This document shows, piece by piece, positions 39,957 through 49,770 of a stretch of DNA of 64,000 bases. Under the pieces are notes generated by a model. It was not told the DNA's origin, searched no databases, and saw nothing but the letters and a program-made list of their open reading frames with translations. The DNA comes from Pasteurella bettyae CCUG 2042 (GTDB lineage: Bacteria > Pseudomonadota > Gammaproteobacteria > Enterobacterales > Pasteurellaceae), in the NCBI RefSeq assembly GCF_000262245.1, contig NZ_AJSX01000007.1:220784-284783 (forward strand), in the 5' to 3' direction. Both the position numbers and the translations under genes were made by a program. Within the stretch, counting starts at the first letter, position 1; every line of letters starts with the position of its first letter.

Positions 39957-41363
39957 CTAATAATCGTCATCATTAAATTGATGCGAACCTGCATAATTAT
40001 CAAAACGGGAATACTGCCCTTGGAAAGTTAAACGTACACGGCCAATTGGACCATTACGCTGCTTACCAATAATAATCTCTGCAACATTGTGATTTTCTTC
40101 AGTGGTTTCATGATACACTTCGTCACGATAGATAAACATAATCAAGTCAGCATCTTGCTCAATAGAGCCTGATTCCCTTAAATCTGAGTTAACAGGACGT
40201 TTATCGGTACGATTTTCAAGTGTTCGATTCAACTGTGAAAGTGCAACCACAGGCACTTCTAATTCTTTTGCTAGAGCTTTTAATGAACGTGAAATTTCTG
40301 CAATCTCTAAGGTACGATTATCAAAACCTGGGGCCCGCATAAGTTGTAAGTAATCAATCATAATTAAACTTAAACCACCATTTTCACGATAAATGCGTCT
40401 TGCTCTTGAACGCAATTCTGTTGGCGTCAAGCCCGCTGAATCATCAATATACATATTGGGCTTATTGGTAAGCATTCCCATAGTACTAGAAATACGCGCC
40501 CATTCATCATCTTCTGTGATTTGTCCGGTACGAATTTTTGTTTGATCCACACGAGAAAGCGACGCTAATGAACGCATCATAATTTGATCTGCTGGCATTT
40601 CTAAGCTAAAAATAAGTACAGGTTTATCACTTGATAAAGCCGCATTTTCACAAAGATTCATAGCAAAGGTTGTTTTTCCCATTGATGGGCGAGCTGCCAC
40701 AATAATGAGATCTGAAGGCTGTAACCCAGCGGTTTTCTTATCAAGATCTTTAAAGCCCGTTGTGACCCCTGTTACGCCACCAGCATTTTGATTCTTGGAT
40801 AAAAATTCAATCTTATCAATAGTACGTTCAAGGATATTGAGAATATTTTCAGGTCCTTCATTTTCAGAACTACGTTTTTCTGCGATTTTAAATACTTCAC
40901 GTTCAGCTTCATCAAGAATTTCTTTAACATCACGACCTTTAGGTGCATAAGCACTTTGTGCAATAACATTACCGACACCAATTAACTCACGTAAAATCGC
41001 TTTTTCACGCACAATATCTGCATAAGCGATAATATTGGCGGCACTTGGTGTATTTTTAGATAATTCTGCTAAATAAGCAAAGCCACCGACATCTTCTACC
41101 ACACCTTTATTTTTCAAAGCCTGATCTAGGGTAATTAAATCAATAGGATTATTTTGACGTGCAAGCTCTTCCATTTCTTTAAAAATAAAGCGGTGAGCTA
41201 CTGTATAAAAGTCTTCGGCAATCACATGTTCAATCACATTTTCCCAATGTGAATTGTTCAACATAATCCCACCTAGGACGGCTTGTTCAGCTTCAATAGA
41301 ATGAGGTGGAACATTAACTTGTGCGGTTTGCTTATCACTAGATTGGGAAGGCGGTCGTAGCAT
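39957..41363 (-). CDS. dnaB: Replicative DNA helicase DnaB
   Basis: 468 residues. The N-terminal primase-binding domain begins PPHSIEAEQAVLGGIMLNN; the RecA-like domain has Walker A ARPSMGKTTFAMN, the Walker B stretch LIMIDYLQLMR, and the arginine-finger region DLRESGSIEQDADLIMFIYRD (shown in part: SGSIEQDADLI). It unwinds DNA ahead of the replisome as a hexamer. No intein and no insertion are visible. It leads the dnaB-alr pair. Confidence 0.98.
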   Translation of the reverse strand: MLRPPSQSSDKQTAQVNVPPHSIEAEQAVLGGIMLNNSHWENVIEHVIAEDFYTVAHRFIFKEMEELARQNNPIDLITLDQALKNKGVVEDVGGFAYLAELSKNTPSAANIIAYADIVREKAILRELIGVGNVIAQSAYAPKGRDVKEILDEAEREVFKIAEKRSSENEGPENILNILERTIDKIEFLSKNQNAGGVTGVTTGFKDLDKKTAGLQPSDLIIVAARPSMGKTTFAMNLCENAALSSDKPVLIFSLEMPADQIMMRSLASLSRVDQTKIRTGQITEDDEWARISSTMGMLTNKPNMYIDDSAGLTPTELRSRARRIYRENGGLSLIMIDYLQLMRAPGFDNRTLEIAEISRSLKALAKELEVPVVALSQLNRTLENRTDKRPVNSDLRESGSIEQDADLIMFIYRDEVYHETTEENHNVAEIIIGKQRNGPIGRVRLTFQGQYSRFDNYAGSHQFNDDDY

Positions 41364-41828
41364 AAATATGACTCTCGATAATGACTGAAAAAACTGTTAT
41401 ATCATATACCAAATCACGATGATATTTAAGGGGCAATATAAAGTGCGGTGATAAAAATCAAAAATTTATCTTATTCTAGAAATTTAAAAAATATCATTTT
41501 GAACAGTCAAAAGAAATCTGATTACTCCCATTAATGATTTGTTGCAGAATATTCTAGAACTTCAACGAGTATTGTTCCTAAAGTTATGGTGAAGAAGTGA
41601 TACTAAAAATAAAAGAGTCATATTTGATATTGCCCAAGTAACCCATGTTTTTTCTATGGCAAGCTTTCAAAGCCAGTAAGTTTCGCATTTAAATCGACTA
41701 TGCTAATGCTTTTCGAATATTATTAGTGAAGGCTTTCCCTTTAAAGGTTCTATAAAGCTTAATACCGCTAATATGTGGAATTTTGGTTGTCGGACTTTAT
41801 TCATTGTAGGAAGAATTTTTATTTATAG
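41364..41828. other. Long intergenic region upstream of dnaB
   Basis: 465 bases with no gene I can support. It has one uptake core at 41441-41449. On the minus strand a short frame ends in KGKAFTNNIRKALA (about 41695-41790), then another reads VDLNAKLTGFESLP; both lack starts and look like decayed coding DNA. The dnaB promoter should lie near the 41364 end. Confidence 0.5.
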
Positions 41829-42349
41829 GTGAATATGATGAACAACTTTAGCCCTTTACTAAATTTTTATCTGGATCAAATTCCTGATGATCACGGGCGT
41901 TTTATTAGCGATATTTGGCAGTTTAGTATCTTTAGATTAGAAGATACTCATAATTATATTCAGTGGATTTTTCCCCTAGAAACCCCTTCTAGATTTCATC
42001 CAGCCCCAACTTTAACCAAACAAGATTGCTTAGATTTTAGCAATTCTGAATTGCTCAAAACCAATATGCAGAAATCTCTTGATGTGATGTTAAACTTTTG
42101 GGGCTTAACTCCTGATGGGCTGGAAATCACCGCACAAAAACCACTCACTCAACATGAATATCCATGGCTCAAACCAAATAATCACAACCAATTACGCATC
42201 CCCGAACCATTCATTCCCTTGCAATTTGTGGGCAGATAGAGCTGGCGAAAGCCTTGCAGCAAGCGGTAACGGTAGTTGCGAAAAAATATGGCGATGTATC
42301 AGAAAATACGATTTCATTTTGGCAAAATGCCACTGAAGTGTTGGCTTAA
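41829..42349 (+). pseudogene. OGFr-N domain protein, frameshifted near 42200
   Basis: The first part (residues 1-about 124) has the opioid-growth-factor-receptor-like domain found in many bacteria: FLYLDQIPDDHGR-like start, DTHNYIQWIFPLETPSRFHP, and LDVMLNFWGL. After CGCATCCCC the frame runs into a stop at 42237. Reading one base earlier, from about 42203, continues sensibly as RTIHSLAICGQIELAKALQQ up to TEVLA and stop 42349. So one base is missing around the CCCC run. Either a true pseudogene or a sequencing error. Function of the family in bacteria is unknown. It sits alone between dnaB and aroG. Confidence 0.75.
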
Positions 42350-42364
42350 GACAGTTTATATAAA

Positions 42365-42392
42365 ACCGCACTTTAGTTGTCCAAAGTGCGGT
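42365..42392. terminator. Inverted uptake-sequence hairpin downstream of aroG
   Basis: ACCGCACTTT and AAAGTGCGGT form a stem with an 8-base loop between the convergent frameshifted gene and aroG. The core orientation is inward, the reverse of most other pairs here. Confidence 0.7.
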
Positions 42393-42414
42393 CTGTATTT
42401 TTAAAATTTTATCT

Positions 42415-43503
42415 TTATTTCTTTAGTTGACGACGAGCTTCTACGGCATCAGAAAGTTGTTGTAAGACAATTTCTGTATCATCCCAGCCAATACAAGCAT
42501 CTGTGATACTTTGACCATAAGTCAAAGCTTGACCAGCAACAAGATCTTGACGTCCTTCCACTAGATGACTTTCCACCATGGCCCCGAAGATTTGTGTTGA
42601 GCCACTGGCAACTTGTTCACAAACATCAGTACATACGTCCATTTGTTTTTTAAATTGTTTACTGCTGTTAGCATGACTAAAATCGACCATAACATGTGGA
42701 ATACGGCCAGACTTTTCAATACTTTCACAAACTTTTGCGACACTCTCAACATCATAATTAGTCGCTTTATCACCACCACGTAAAATGATATGGCAGTCAG
42801 GATTACCTTTAGTTGAAACAATCGCAGAATGACCAAATTTTGTAACTGATAAAAAATGATGAGAAGATTCCGCAGACCCCATCGCATCTAAAGCAATTTT
42901 AACACCACCATTTGTTCCATTTTTAAAGCCTACCGCACAAGATAAACCAGAGGCTAATTCACGATGCACCTGTGATTCAGTAGTACGGGCACCAATTGCC
43001 CCCCAACTCATAAAATCAGCAAGATACTGAGGAGTAATCATATCTAAAAACTCACTAGCGGTAGGTAAACCTAAATCATTAATATCTGACAATAATTTAC
43101 GAGCCATCCGTAGGCCATCATTTAATGCATAAGTATCATTTAGATAAGGATCATTAATTAGCCCTTTCCAACCAACTGTAGTGCGTGGTTTTTCAAAATA
43201 CACTCGCATAATAATTTCTAATGTTGCTTTATATTTTTCACGCATTATTGCCATACGCTGAGCATATTCCATAGCAGCTTTAGGATCATGAATTGAACAA
43301 GGTCCAATAATAATTAATAAACGATCATCTTCACCATGAATAATTTCATGAGCTTTTTTACGTGCATTTTTTACTGTTTTTATTGCAATATCACTTGCTG
43401 GATATTTTTCTAATAACGCAATAGGAGGAAGCAACTGTTCAATATTCGCAATTCTTGTATCGTCATTTGCGACATGAATGTCATTTTTATTTTTACTCGC
43501 CAC
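42415..43503 (-). CDS. aroG: DAHP synthase, AroG type (class I)
   Basis: 362 residues. Class I motifs are complete: LLIIIGPCSIHDPKAAMEYA (in part GPCSIHDP), YFEKPRTTVGWKGLINDP, LPTASEFLD, GARTTESQVHRELASGLS, and the metal ligand region VMVDFSHANSSKQF. It joins phosphoenolpyruvate and erythrose-4-phosphate, the first step to aromatic amino acids. AroG, AroF and AroH differ in feedback control; the AroG label follows the aroG-lolE order seen in H. influenzae. An uptake core variant is inside, near 42931. Confidence 0.93.
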   Translation of the reverse strand: MASKNKNDIHVANDDTRIANIEQLLPPIALLEKYPASDIAIKTVKNARKKAHEIIHGEDDRLLIIIGPCSIHDPKAAMEYAQRMAIMREKYKATLEIIMRVYFEKPRTTVGWKGLINDPYLNDTYALNDGLRMARKLLSDINDLGLPTASEFLDMITPQYLADFMSWGAIGARTTESQVHRELASGLSCAVGFKNGTNGGVKIALDAMGSAESSHHFLSVTKFGHSAIVSTKGNPDCHIILRGGDKATNYDVESVAKVCESIEKSGRIPHVMVDFSHANSSKQFKKQMDVCTDVCEQVASGSTQIFGAMVESHLVEGRQDLVAGQALTYGQSITDACIGWDDTEIVLQQLSDAVEARRQLKK

Positions 43504-43616
43504 TATAATCTACTCTCTGTATATAATATTTATTAAACTAAAAAACTTATAATGAATTATGTTTACTTACTCTAACATTAAATTTTGCATTGGTAAACTA
43601 GTACATTTATATTTTA

Positions 43617-44855
43617 TTAATGACTACTTAAAACTTGTGCAGGTTGTAGTTTTGCAGCTCGATTAGCTGGGTATAAACTAGCAATTAAGCTGAGAATTAA
43701 TGCTGCAACCAACACTAATAGTACATCTTGCCAATGCAATTCGCTAGGTAAGAAATCTACAAAATAAATCCCATCAGACAAGAGTTTTTTTCCTATTAAA
43801 GATTCAATGCTTTTAATAATTGAAGTTAAATTTAAGGAAAGAACTATGCCTAACACAATCCCAATTAAGCAACCTTTCATGCCTGCTTGTAATCCATACC
43901 AAATAAAAATACGCTTAATAAAGCTGTTATTAGCACCAAGTGTACGCATGATAGCAATATCACCAGCTTTATCTTTCACTGCCATAATCAATGTCGACAC
44001 AATATTAAAACAAGCTACGCCAATCACCAAGACCATAGCAATATACATAACTGTGCGAATCAGCTGAATATCTCGATACATATAGCCAAATTTATTAATC
44101 CAAGTCTGTAAATTGAGCATTTGTGGATAATCATTGAGGCTAGAAAAATTAACCGACTGAACCTTGAATGGATCGGCCACTTTCATTTCCACACCCGTCA
44201 CTTCATCTTTGTCAAAGCTCATAAATTCTTGTGCTTGTGTAAGCGACATTAATGCATAACTATGATCGAGCTGACCATCTAAACGTAAAATACCTGTCAC
44301 TTGAAGGCGTTCACGTGTAGGTTGTGCCAATTGCTCACTGGAATTTGCTTCAGAAATTAATAAGGTCACCCAGTCTCCAGCATTTACATCAAGCTCTTTG
44401 GCAATGCCTGAACCAAGCACTAATCCACCTTGTGAAGCAAATTGTTGCCATCCATCCTCAAGCACAAATTTTCCTAATGAACTCACTTGATCTTGTGACT
44501 TCTGTTCAACGCCATGCACTTGCACAACTTTTAATTTAGCACCATTTTCAACTAAAGCGGTAAAACTCACATAAGGAGAAACTGCTTGAATATCAGGATT
44601 ACTCATTAAACGCTTTTCTAAATTTTGCCAATGCGTAATACTGGAATGACTACCTGTAATATCAGCATGAGGTACAACGGCTAAAATACGATTATTCAAT
44701 TCTCGTTCAAAGCCATTCATCGCACTTAAACCAAGGATCAAAACAGCCACCCCAAGGGCGATACCAATACTTGAGAATAAAGCTATCAGTGACACTAAAT
44801 GATTTTTCTGCTTGGCTCGTTGATAGCGCCAGCTAATAAAAAATGGTGTATTCAT
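43617..44855 (-). CDS. lolE: Lipoprotein-releasing system permease LolE
   Basis: 412 residues, with one N-terminal and three C-terminal transmembrane segments around a periplasmic domain, and the motif GDIAIMRTLGANNSFIKRIF of the LolC/E family. With LolC and the LolD ATPase it extracts outer-membrane lipoproteins from the inner membrane and hands them to LolA. It starts 12 bases after lolD. The assignment LolE rather than LolC follows gene order lolC-lolD-lolE. Confidence 0.93.
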   Translation of the reverse strand: MNTPFFISWRYQRAKQKNHLVSLIALFSSIGIALGVAVLILGLSAMNGFERELNNRILAVVPHADITGSHSSITHWQNLEKRLMSNPDIQAVSPYVSFTALVENGAKLKVVQVHGVEQKSQDQVSSLGKFVLEDGWQQFASQGGLVLGSGIAKELDVNAGDWVTLLISEANSSEQLAQPTRERLQVTGILRLDGQLDHSYALMSLTQAQEFMSFDKDEVTGVEMKVADPFKVQSVNFSSLNDYPQMLNLQTWINKFGYMYRDIQLIRTVMYIAMVLVIGVACFNIVSTLIMAVKDKAGDIAIMRTLGANNSFIKRIFIWYGLQAGMKGCLIGIVLGIVLSLNLTSIIKSIESLIGKKLLSDGIYFVDFLPSELHWQDVLLVLVAALILSLIASLYPANRAAKLQPAQVLSSH

Positions 44856-44867
44856 ACTCTTCCACCT

Positions 44868-45560
44868 TTATTCTTCTGGACGTAACACACCATCTTGCAT
44901 CACATAACGACGAGATAATTTCTGTGCTAAATTTAAATCATGGGTGACTAACAAAAACGCTATGCCTTGTTCTTGATTCAATTGTTGAATCAATTCAAAA
45001 ATACTTTCCGTGGTTTTATGATCAAGATTCCCCGTAGGCTCATCAGCTAACACTAAAGCAGGATTATTCACTAATGCACGGGCAATGGCGACACGTTGAC
45101 GCTCCCCGCCTGAAAGTGCGGAAGGTTTATGAGAAATTCGATGAGATAAACCAACTGCATTTAACATTTTTTCTGCACGATGTTGAGCCTCAGTTTTATT
45201 TTGATGCCCAATCAACATAGGCATTAATACATTCTCTAACGCCGTAAAATCAGCCATTAAATGATGAAATTGATATACAAAGCCTAAATAACTATTACGT
45301 AATTTGGCTAATTCATCTGAAGAAGCTTTCTGCAAAGATTTTCCTTTAATAAACACTTCACCAGAAGTGGGTTGATCAAGTCCACCTAAGGTATGTAACA
45401 ATGTACTTTTCCCTGAACCAGAGCTTCCTACTATTGCCACAAGCTCTTTATCATTTAATGAAAAAGTGACATCTTTGAGCACTTGAGTTTGTATTGAACC
45501 TTCAGTGTAATACTTGCTGATATTCTGACAATTTAATAAAATTTCGTTATTCATATTCAT
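44868..45560 (-). CDS. lolD: Lipoprotein-releasing ATPase LolD
   Basis: 230 residues. Walker A is [10 protein letters not shown]-loop [16 protein letters not shown], signature LSGGERQR, Walker [13 protein letters not shown], switch His LLVTHDL. It powers LolCE. Two Met codons (45560 and 45554) are possible starts with no clear ribosome site to choose. An uptake core lies within the signature region (about 45113-45121). Confidence 0.96.
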   Translation of the reverse strand: MNMNNEILLNCQNISKYYTEGSIQTQVLKDVTFSLNDKELVAIVGSSGSGKSTLLHTLGGLDQPTSGEVFIKGKSLQKASSDELAKLRNSYLGFVYQFHHLMADFTALENVLMPMLIGHQNKTEAQHRAEKMLNAVGLSHRISHKPSALSGGERQRVAIARALVNNPALVLADEPTGNLDHKTTESIFELIQQLNQEQGIAFLLVTHDLNLAQKLSRRYVMQDGVLRPEE

Positions 45561-45622
45561 TTTGTTCTGTTAAGCAGGTGAGTTGACTTGCTAATAAAAT
45601 TTTTTATTTTTCCACCGCACTT

Positions 45623-46810
45623 TTACTCATATCTTAAGGCTTCAGCTGGCTCTATTTTGGCGGCTCGATATGCAGGATAAATGGTAGATAATAGCGATAA
45701 TAATAATGATAATGTGATAATCATAATAATCTGCACGGCTCTAATAGAAGTAGGTAGAAAAATGCCTCGTTGCCCAAGCAGATGGACGATAGTATCTAAA
45801 TTCAAGGTCGCCAAAATACCTAATATAGTACCAATAGTGGTACCCACTAATCCCACTAAACAGCCTTGTGAAATAAAGATATGACGCACTTGCCGTTTGG
45901 TCAAACCTTGAGTTTGTAAAATGGCAATTTCTCCTTGTTTATCCACCACCATTAAACTAAGTGATGTGACAATATTAGAAATTGCCACAATAATAATTAA
46001 GCTAATCAATAATCCCATCATATTTTTTTCCATTCGTACCGCTTGGAAAAATTCGCCTTTTTGACTACGCCAATCAATAATTTGGTAGTTTTCTGAAAAA
46101 TACTTCGGTAATTCAGTAATTAAAAAAGGATCATTAAGGAATAACCGATAACCTTGTGCCTCACCTGGTTTGATTCTCATTAAACGACCAATATCGGCTA
46201 AATTAGTAAAAACTTCATAACCAGAAATATCATTATTATCAGAAAAATAAATTTCACTGACTGTAAATATACGTTGAGTTGGAACTCGACCAAAAGGTGT
46301 ATATTGACTATTTTCAGTAATCATTAACCGCACTTTATCGCCAATATTTAAATTCAGATTTTGTGCAAGTTGCGAACCAATAATTAATTTAAATTGTCCT
46401 TGTGGTAAAAGGCTATTAAATTGATTTTCATCTAAATAGCTAAGCAGAGAATCATCCTGAGATGACTGAACGCCGATTACTTGACCTGCACTAACACCTT
46501 TTGCTGTTTGAAAAATGACATTGGTCGTATTAATCGCAACAGCGTTTTGTACAAACTCAGGTAAGGGGGATAATGGCTGTTTGCTGTTTACATGCTGTTC
46601 AGCGACTAGTACTGCATGAGGTATATGAGCAAGCACTTGTTGCTTTTGATGCTTTTCTAAACCATTCATTACAGAAAGTACGATGATCAAAGCCATCACC
46701 CCTAGCACAATACCGGCACTGGCTAAATTAGTGACTAATCGACCAAAACGATCAGCACTTTTTGCTCGCCAATAACGAAGTGCAACATAAAAAGAAACAG
46801 GAAAATTCAT
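45623..46810 (-). CDS. lolC: Lipoprotein-releasing system permease LolC
   Basis: 395 residues with the LolC/E topology: N-terminal segment in ASAGIVLGVMALIIVLSVMN, periplasmic domain of about 200 residues, and three C-terminal helices, with QGEIAILQTQGLTKRQVRHI. It is the first gene of lolC-lolD-lolE; a 62-base gap with an uptake core (about 45617) separates it from lolD. In E. coli LolC is the one that docks LolA. Confidence 0.93.
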   Translation of the reverse strand: MNFPVSFYVALRYWRAKSADRFGRLVTNLASAGIVLGVMALIIVLSVMNGLEKHQKQQVLAHIPHAVLVAEQHVNSKQPLSPLPEFVQNAVAINTTNVIFQTAKGVSAGQVIGVQSSQDDSLLSYLDENQFNSLLPQGQFKLIIGSQLAQNLNLNIGDKVRLMITENSQYTPFGRVPTQRIFTVSEIYFSDNNDISGYEVFTNLADIGRLMRIKPGEAQGYRLFLNDPFLITELPKYFSENYQIIDWRSQKGEFFQAVRMEKNMMGLLISLIIIVAISNIVTSLSLMVVDKQGEIAILQTQGLTKRQVRHIFISQGCLVGLVGTTIGTILGILATLNLDTIVHLLGQRGIFLPTSIRAVQIIMIITLSLLLSLLSTIYPAYRAAKIEPAEALRYE

Positions 46811-46934
46811 ATTACCTTGTGTCTAGCTTTAGCTAATTAATAATGTTTAATAAAAATAATGGAAATCAAAGCCATAGCATTAGATCACTTCTAATCACTC
46901 GTACCTTATCCACAAATTAGCGCCGATTATACGT

Positions 46935-47876
46935 TTATTTGCCTGTCGCGACAAATTCTTCAATATTATCCCGCACTTTACTGATTAATGTTTGAATAGC
47001 ACTCTCAGATGCCCAAGCAACATGTGGGGTAATAATTAAATTAGGCATCGTTTTCGCAGCTAAAACAAGTGGATTATCTTTTTCTGGTGGTTCTTTTTCT
47101 AATACATCTAATGCAGCACCTGCGAGTTGACCTGATTTTAAGGCGTCTAATAATGCCTGTTCATCCACTAAAGGTCCTCTACCTGTATTAATTAAAAAAG
47201 CTTCTTTTTTAAAGAGTGACAGGGTTTCTTTATTAATTATATTTTTTGTATTTTCAGTCAATGGGCAATGTAATGTGACAATATCTGCTTGTCTAAGAAC
47301 CTCTTCAAATGGTGTATAACCTGCTCGACAAGTTGTAGCACCACGATGTTCAGCATAAAGCACTTTCATGCCAACAGCTTCTGCCAAACGACCAACTTCA
47401 GAACCAATACAACCTTTGCCTACAATCCCCATAGTAGAATTTTTAATATCTCGGATTGGATAATCAAAATAGCAGAATTGTTTGCTTTGCATCCATTTTC
47501 CTGCTAATTGATCTTTATACCATCCCATCAAACTATGCATAAAAGAAAAACTCAAACCAATAACATGTTCAGGAACTGTTGTCGCTGAATACCCTGTCAC
47601 ATTTTTAACTACGACACCTAACTCTCTTGCAGCATCTAAATCTATGTTATTTGTTCCTGTAGCTGTTACAGCAATCAATTTTAAATTAGGTAACTTTTCT
47701 AATACTTGACGAGAGAAAATAACTTTACTGGTTACCACAATGTCAGCATCTTTAGCGCGCTCAATAGTTTGGTCTGCTGAAGTATAAGGATAATCAACCC
47801 ACTCATGCTCAAAACTTGGGCGAGGAATAGGATGATGAGGAGGAAGTGCGGTGCTATCTAAAAAAACAATTTTCAT
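46935..47876 (-). CDS. D-2-hydroxyacid dehydrogenase
   Basis: 313 residues, NAD(P)-binding 2-hydroxyacid dehydrogenase. Seen: VTATGTNNIDLDAARELGV, the Rossmann loop GIVGKGCIGSEVGRLA, the catalytic Arg in INTGRGPLVDE, Glu in ALDVLEKEPP, and His in ITPHVAWAS. The family includes hydroxypyruvate reductase and glycerate dehydrogenases; the exact substrate is not clear. It is next to lolC in H. influenzae as well, from memory. AAAGGAGATT precedes the ATG. Confidence 0.88.
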   Translation of the reverse strand: MKIVFLDSTALPPHHPIPRPSFEHEWVDYPYTSADQTIERAKDADIVVTSKVIFSRQVLEKLPNLKLIAVTATGTNNIDLDAARELGVVVKNVTGYSATTVPEHVIGLSFSFMHSLMGWYKDQLAGKWMQSKQFCYFDYPIRDIKNSTMGIVGKGCIGSEVGRLAEAVGMKVLYAEHRGATTCRAGYTPFEEVLRQADIVTLHCPLTENTKNIINKETLSLFKKEAFLINTGRGPLVDEQALLDALKSGQLAGAALDVLEKEPPEKDNPLVLAAKTMPNLIITPHVAWASESAIQTLISKVRDNIEEFVATGK

Positions 47877-47908
47877 AGAATCTCCTTTGCGTAAGAATAT
47901 GAATCTAA

Positions 47909-49090
47909 TTATTCAACAAAATAGTGAGGGACAAAATGGCTATCATTACCTGTTACAGGAGTGAAATCTTCTCGTAACCCCATGCCACAAGCTTCATCTC
48001 CAACTATCCAAGAACCTATCATTGGATACATTCCATCAAATGATGGCATATTAAATTTTTCTTGGTAGATATAGTCATTACGATTATAAAATTCTGAATG
48101 TTCGCTACCCTTTGCAGCAAATTCTAATTTATTTTCTAATTCACAATAAGAAATATTTGCCCCCTCTCTCCCAAGAATAGGCTTTTTCACCAGTATACGA
48201 TGAGGCCTTGGATTGTCTTCTGGTTTGAAATAGGCTGGCAACAATAAATCATGACGTTTATGTTTTTGCCATAATTTAGCTAATAAGATTTTATTGCTAA
48301 GTAATAATTTCCACATAGGTTCAAAAAATTTCGTATGGGAATGAGGAATATATTGAGCAAATTCGACATTAGTAAACCATTCTAAAGGGCAAAGTTTGAA
48401 AATCAACTCAATATTATGATTGTTTAAATCAACAAACGCTTTATGTTGTTCATCATAACCAATATCTTCTATTGCAAGCTGGTGAATATTCCAACCAGCT
48501 AAATAAGCCACATCACATAAATAGTCAATATTTCCCCAATCTTCACGTCCGGCTTCTTGCATACCTGAGAAATGAAAACTCGATTTACCAGTGATTTGTT
48601 TAATATCCTGAAAACGTTTAACTAAAGCTTCATGAATCCAGTTAAATTGATCACGATGTTGTAAATTCTCGACTTGTTCTAACCATTTCCACTGCACTAC
48701 TGAAGCTTCTAATAATGAAGTGGGCGTATCCGCATTATATTCAAACATTTTAAGGCTTGAACCATCATAGCCAAAATCAAACCGTCCATAGAGTGACAAA
48801 TCTTTGCGATTCCAAGATTGTTCAATAAGCTGTTTTTGTAAATCAGTGAATTGATAATGTTGATAATCACCTTTCATCACCTCATCAGCAACAAAATCCA
48901 AGCACATAGCATGCAATTCATTAGTGGCATCTTCAATTCGATCTATTTCAGCCAAAGTAAACTCATAAGCCACATTATCTGACCAATAATTTGAACCATC
49001 TGTTGAAGGTAAATTATAGTAGTCAAACCCCACTTCTAATAATTGGGCTTGCATATCTACTCGCTGTGGAAAAGTTGCAATACGTTTCAT
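47909..49090 (-). CDS. ygiC: Glutathionylspermidine synthase-family ATP-grasp protein (YgiC-like)
   Basis: 393 residues of the glutathionylspermidine synthase preATP-grasp family: LYGRFDFGYDGSSLKMFEYNADTPTSLLEA (in pieces FDFGYDG, EYNADTPTSLLEA), KPILGREGANISY near the ATP site, and the ending MYPMIGSWIVGDEACGMGLRED. It lacks the amidase half of E. coli Gss. Its partner ygiB starts directly upstream with no gap. YgiC-like enzymes may ligate a peptide or amine; substrate unknown. Confidence 0.88.
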   Translation of the reverse strand: MKRIATFPQRVDMQAQLLEVGFDYYNLPSTDGSNYWSDNVAYEFTLAEIDRIEDATNELHAMCLDFVADEVMKGDYQHYQFTDLQKQLIEQSWNRKDLSLYGRFDFGYDGSSLKMFEYNADTPTSLLEASVVQWKWLEQVENLQHRDQFNWIHEALVKRFQDIKQITGKSSFHFSGMQEAGREDWGNIDYLCDVAYLAGWNIHQLAIEDIGYDEQHKAFVDLNNHNIELIFKLCPLEWFTNVEFAQYIPHSHTKFFEPMWKLLLSNKILLAKLWQKHKRHDLLLPAYFKPEDNPRPHRILVKKPILGREGANISYCELENKLEFAAKGSEHSEFYNRNDYIYQEKFNMPSFDGMYPMIGSWIVGDEACGMGLREDFTPVTGNDSHFVPHYFVE

Positions 49091-49594
49091 CTAGCCACCA
49101 AAACTACTTGATTTACTTGCACTAGAATTACTTGAACTAAATCCACCACGTTTTACAGGACGGCTAAATGAATCGGCAACACTACCTTTCATCACAATGG
49201 GTTTTGCCGCAGAATGATTAGATTGTGGTCGAATTGTTTGCCCACTATTCGTTTGTACTGCGCGATTACCTTGAAAATAACTTGGACCCATAAATGATGA
49301 CATCATACGAGCTGCCATATAGCCTGCGACAAAGCCTGAACCTGAATGACTAGATTCATCATGATTAGCTGATTCATTGAATATGCTTTGAGGTGTTTCA
49401 TTTCCCTTATTCAAGTCAGCCAGTGCTTTCGTATCTTGCTCACATAATTCTGGCGTTCCCCAGTCTGCAACACAATCTTCGAGTGATTTATATACATCAC
49501 GTTGCACATTTTCTTCTGAACAACCGCCTAATAAACCTACAATGGATAACGTCACTAAAGCTTTATTTTTCTTATTCAATATTATTTCCTTCAT
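49091..49594 (-). CDS. ygiB: DUF1190 (YgiB-like) lipoprotein
   Basis: 167 residues. A lipoprotein signal ends in LLGGCSEEN (Cys about 25). The DUF1190 core has VQRDVYKSLEDCVADWGTPELCEQ with two conserved cysteines, followed by a Gly/Ser-rich segment and a Ser-rich tail ending SSSFGG. The YgiB-YgiC pairing is widely conserved, which supports a joint envelope function. The stop codon abuts the ygiC ATG. AAGGAAAT precedes its own ATG. Confidence 0.85.
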   Translation of the reverse strand: MKEIILNKKNKALVTLSIVGLLGGCSEENVQRDVYKSLEDCVADWGTPELCEQDTKALADLNKGNETPQSIFNESANHDESSHSGSGFVAGYMAARMMSSFMGPSYFQGNRAVQTNSGQTIRPQSNHSAAKPIVMKGSVADSFSRPVKRGGFSSSNSSASKSSSFGG

Positions 49595-49670
49595 TTAAAA
49601 TGAATTTTATAATCAATTTAGTTTATTAATACTAAAAGATTTCCCCCTAACAAGCGAGCTTTTTTATAAA

Positions 49671-49760
49671 AAAAGTGCGGTCAAAATTTCTAAAATTTCC
49701 GGTATTATGTAGCAGTTGCACAAAGACCGAAAATTTAACTCAAATTCTGACCGCACTTTT
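49671..49760. terminator. Uptake-sequence hairpin with a 41-bp repeat in its loop
   Basis: AAAAGTGCGGTCA at 49671-49683 and TGACCGCACTTTT at 49748-49760 are perfect inverted arms of the local terminator type, but the loop is 64 bases and contains the 41-bp repeat at 49698. A shorter terminator loop seems to have been enlarged by insertion. It follows the ansB stop by 10 bases. Confidence 0.6.
49698..49738. repeat. 41-bp repeat, copy 1
   Basis: TCCGGTATTATGTAGCAGTT continues through CACAAAGACCG to AATTTAA. A second copy at 58279-58319 differs at one base and has the same orientation. The preceding bases TAAAAT are also shared. CGGT and ACCG near its two ends are inversely related. Identity unknown. 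Confidence 0.85.
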
Positions 49761-49770
49761 AGTGACTGTC

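Noticed and set aside
41364..41828. Gene in the dnaB upstream gap
   Set aside because: Short peptides such as KGKAFTNNIRKALA are readable on the minus strand but lack starts and are broken by stops.
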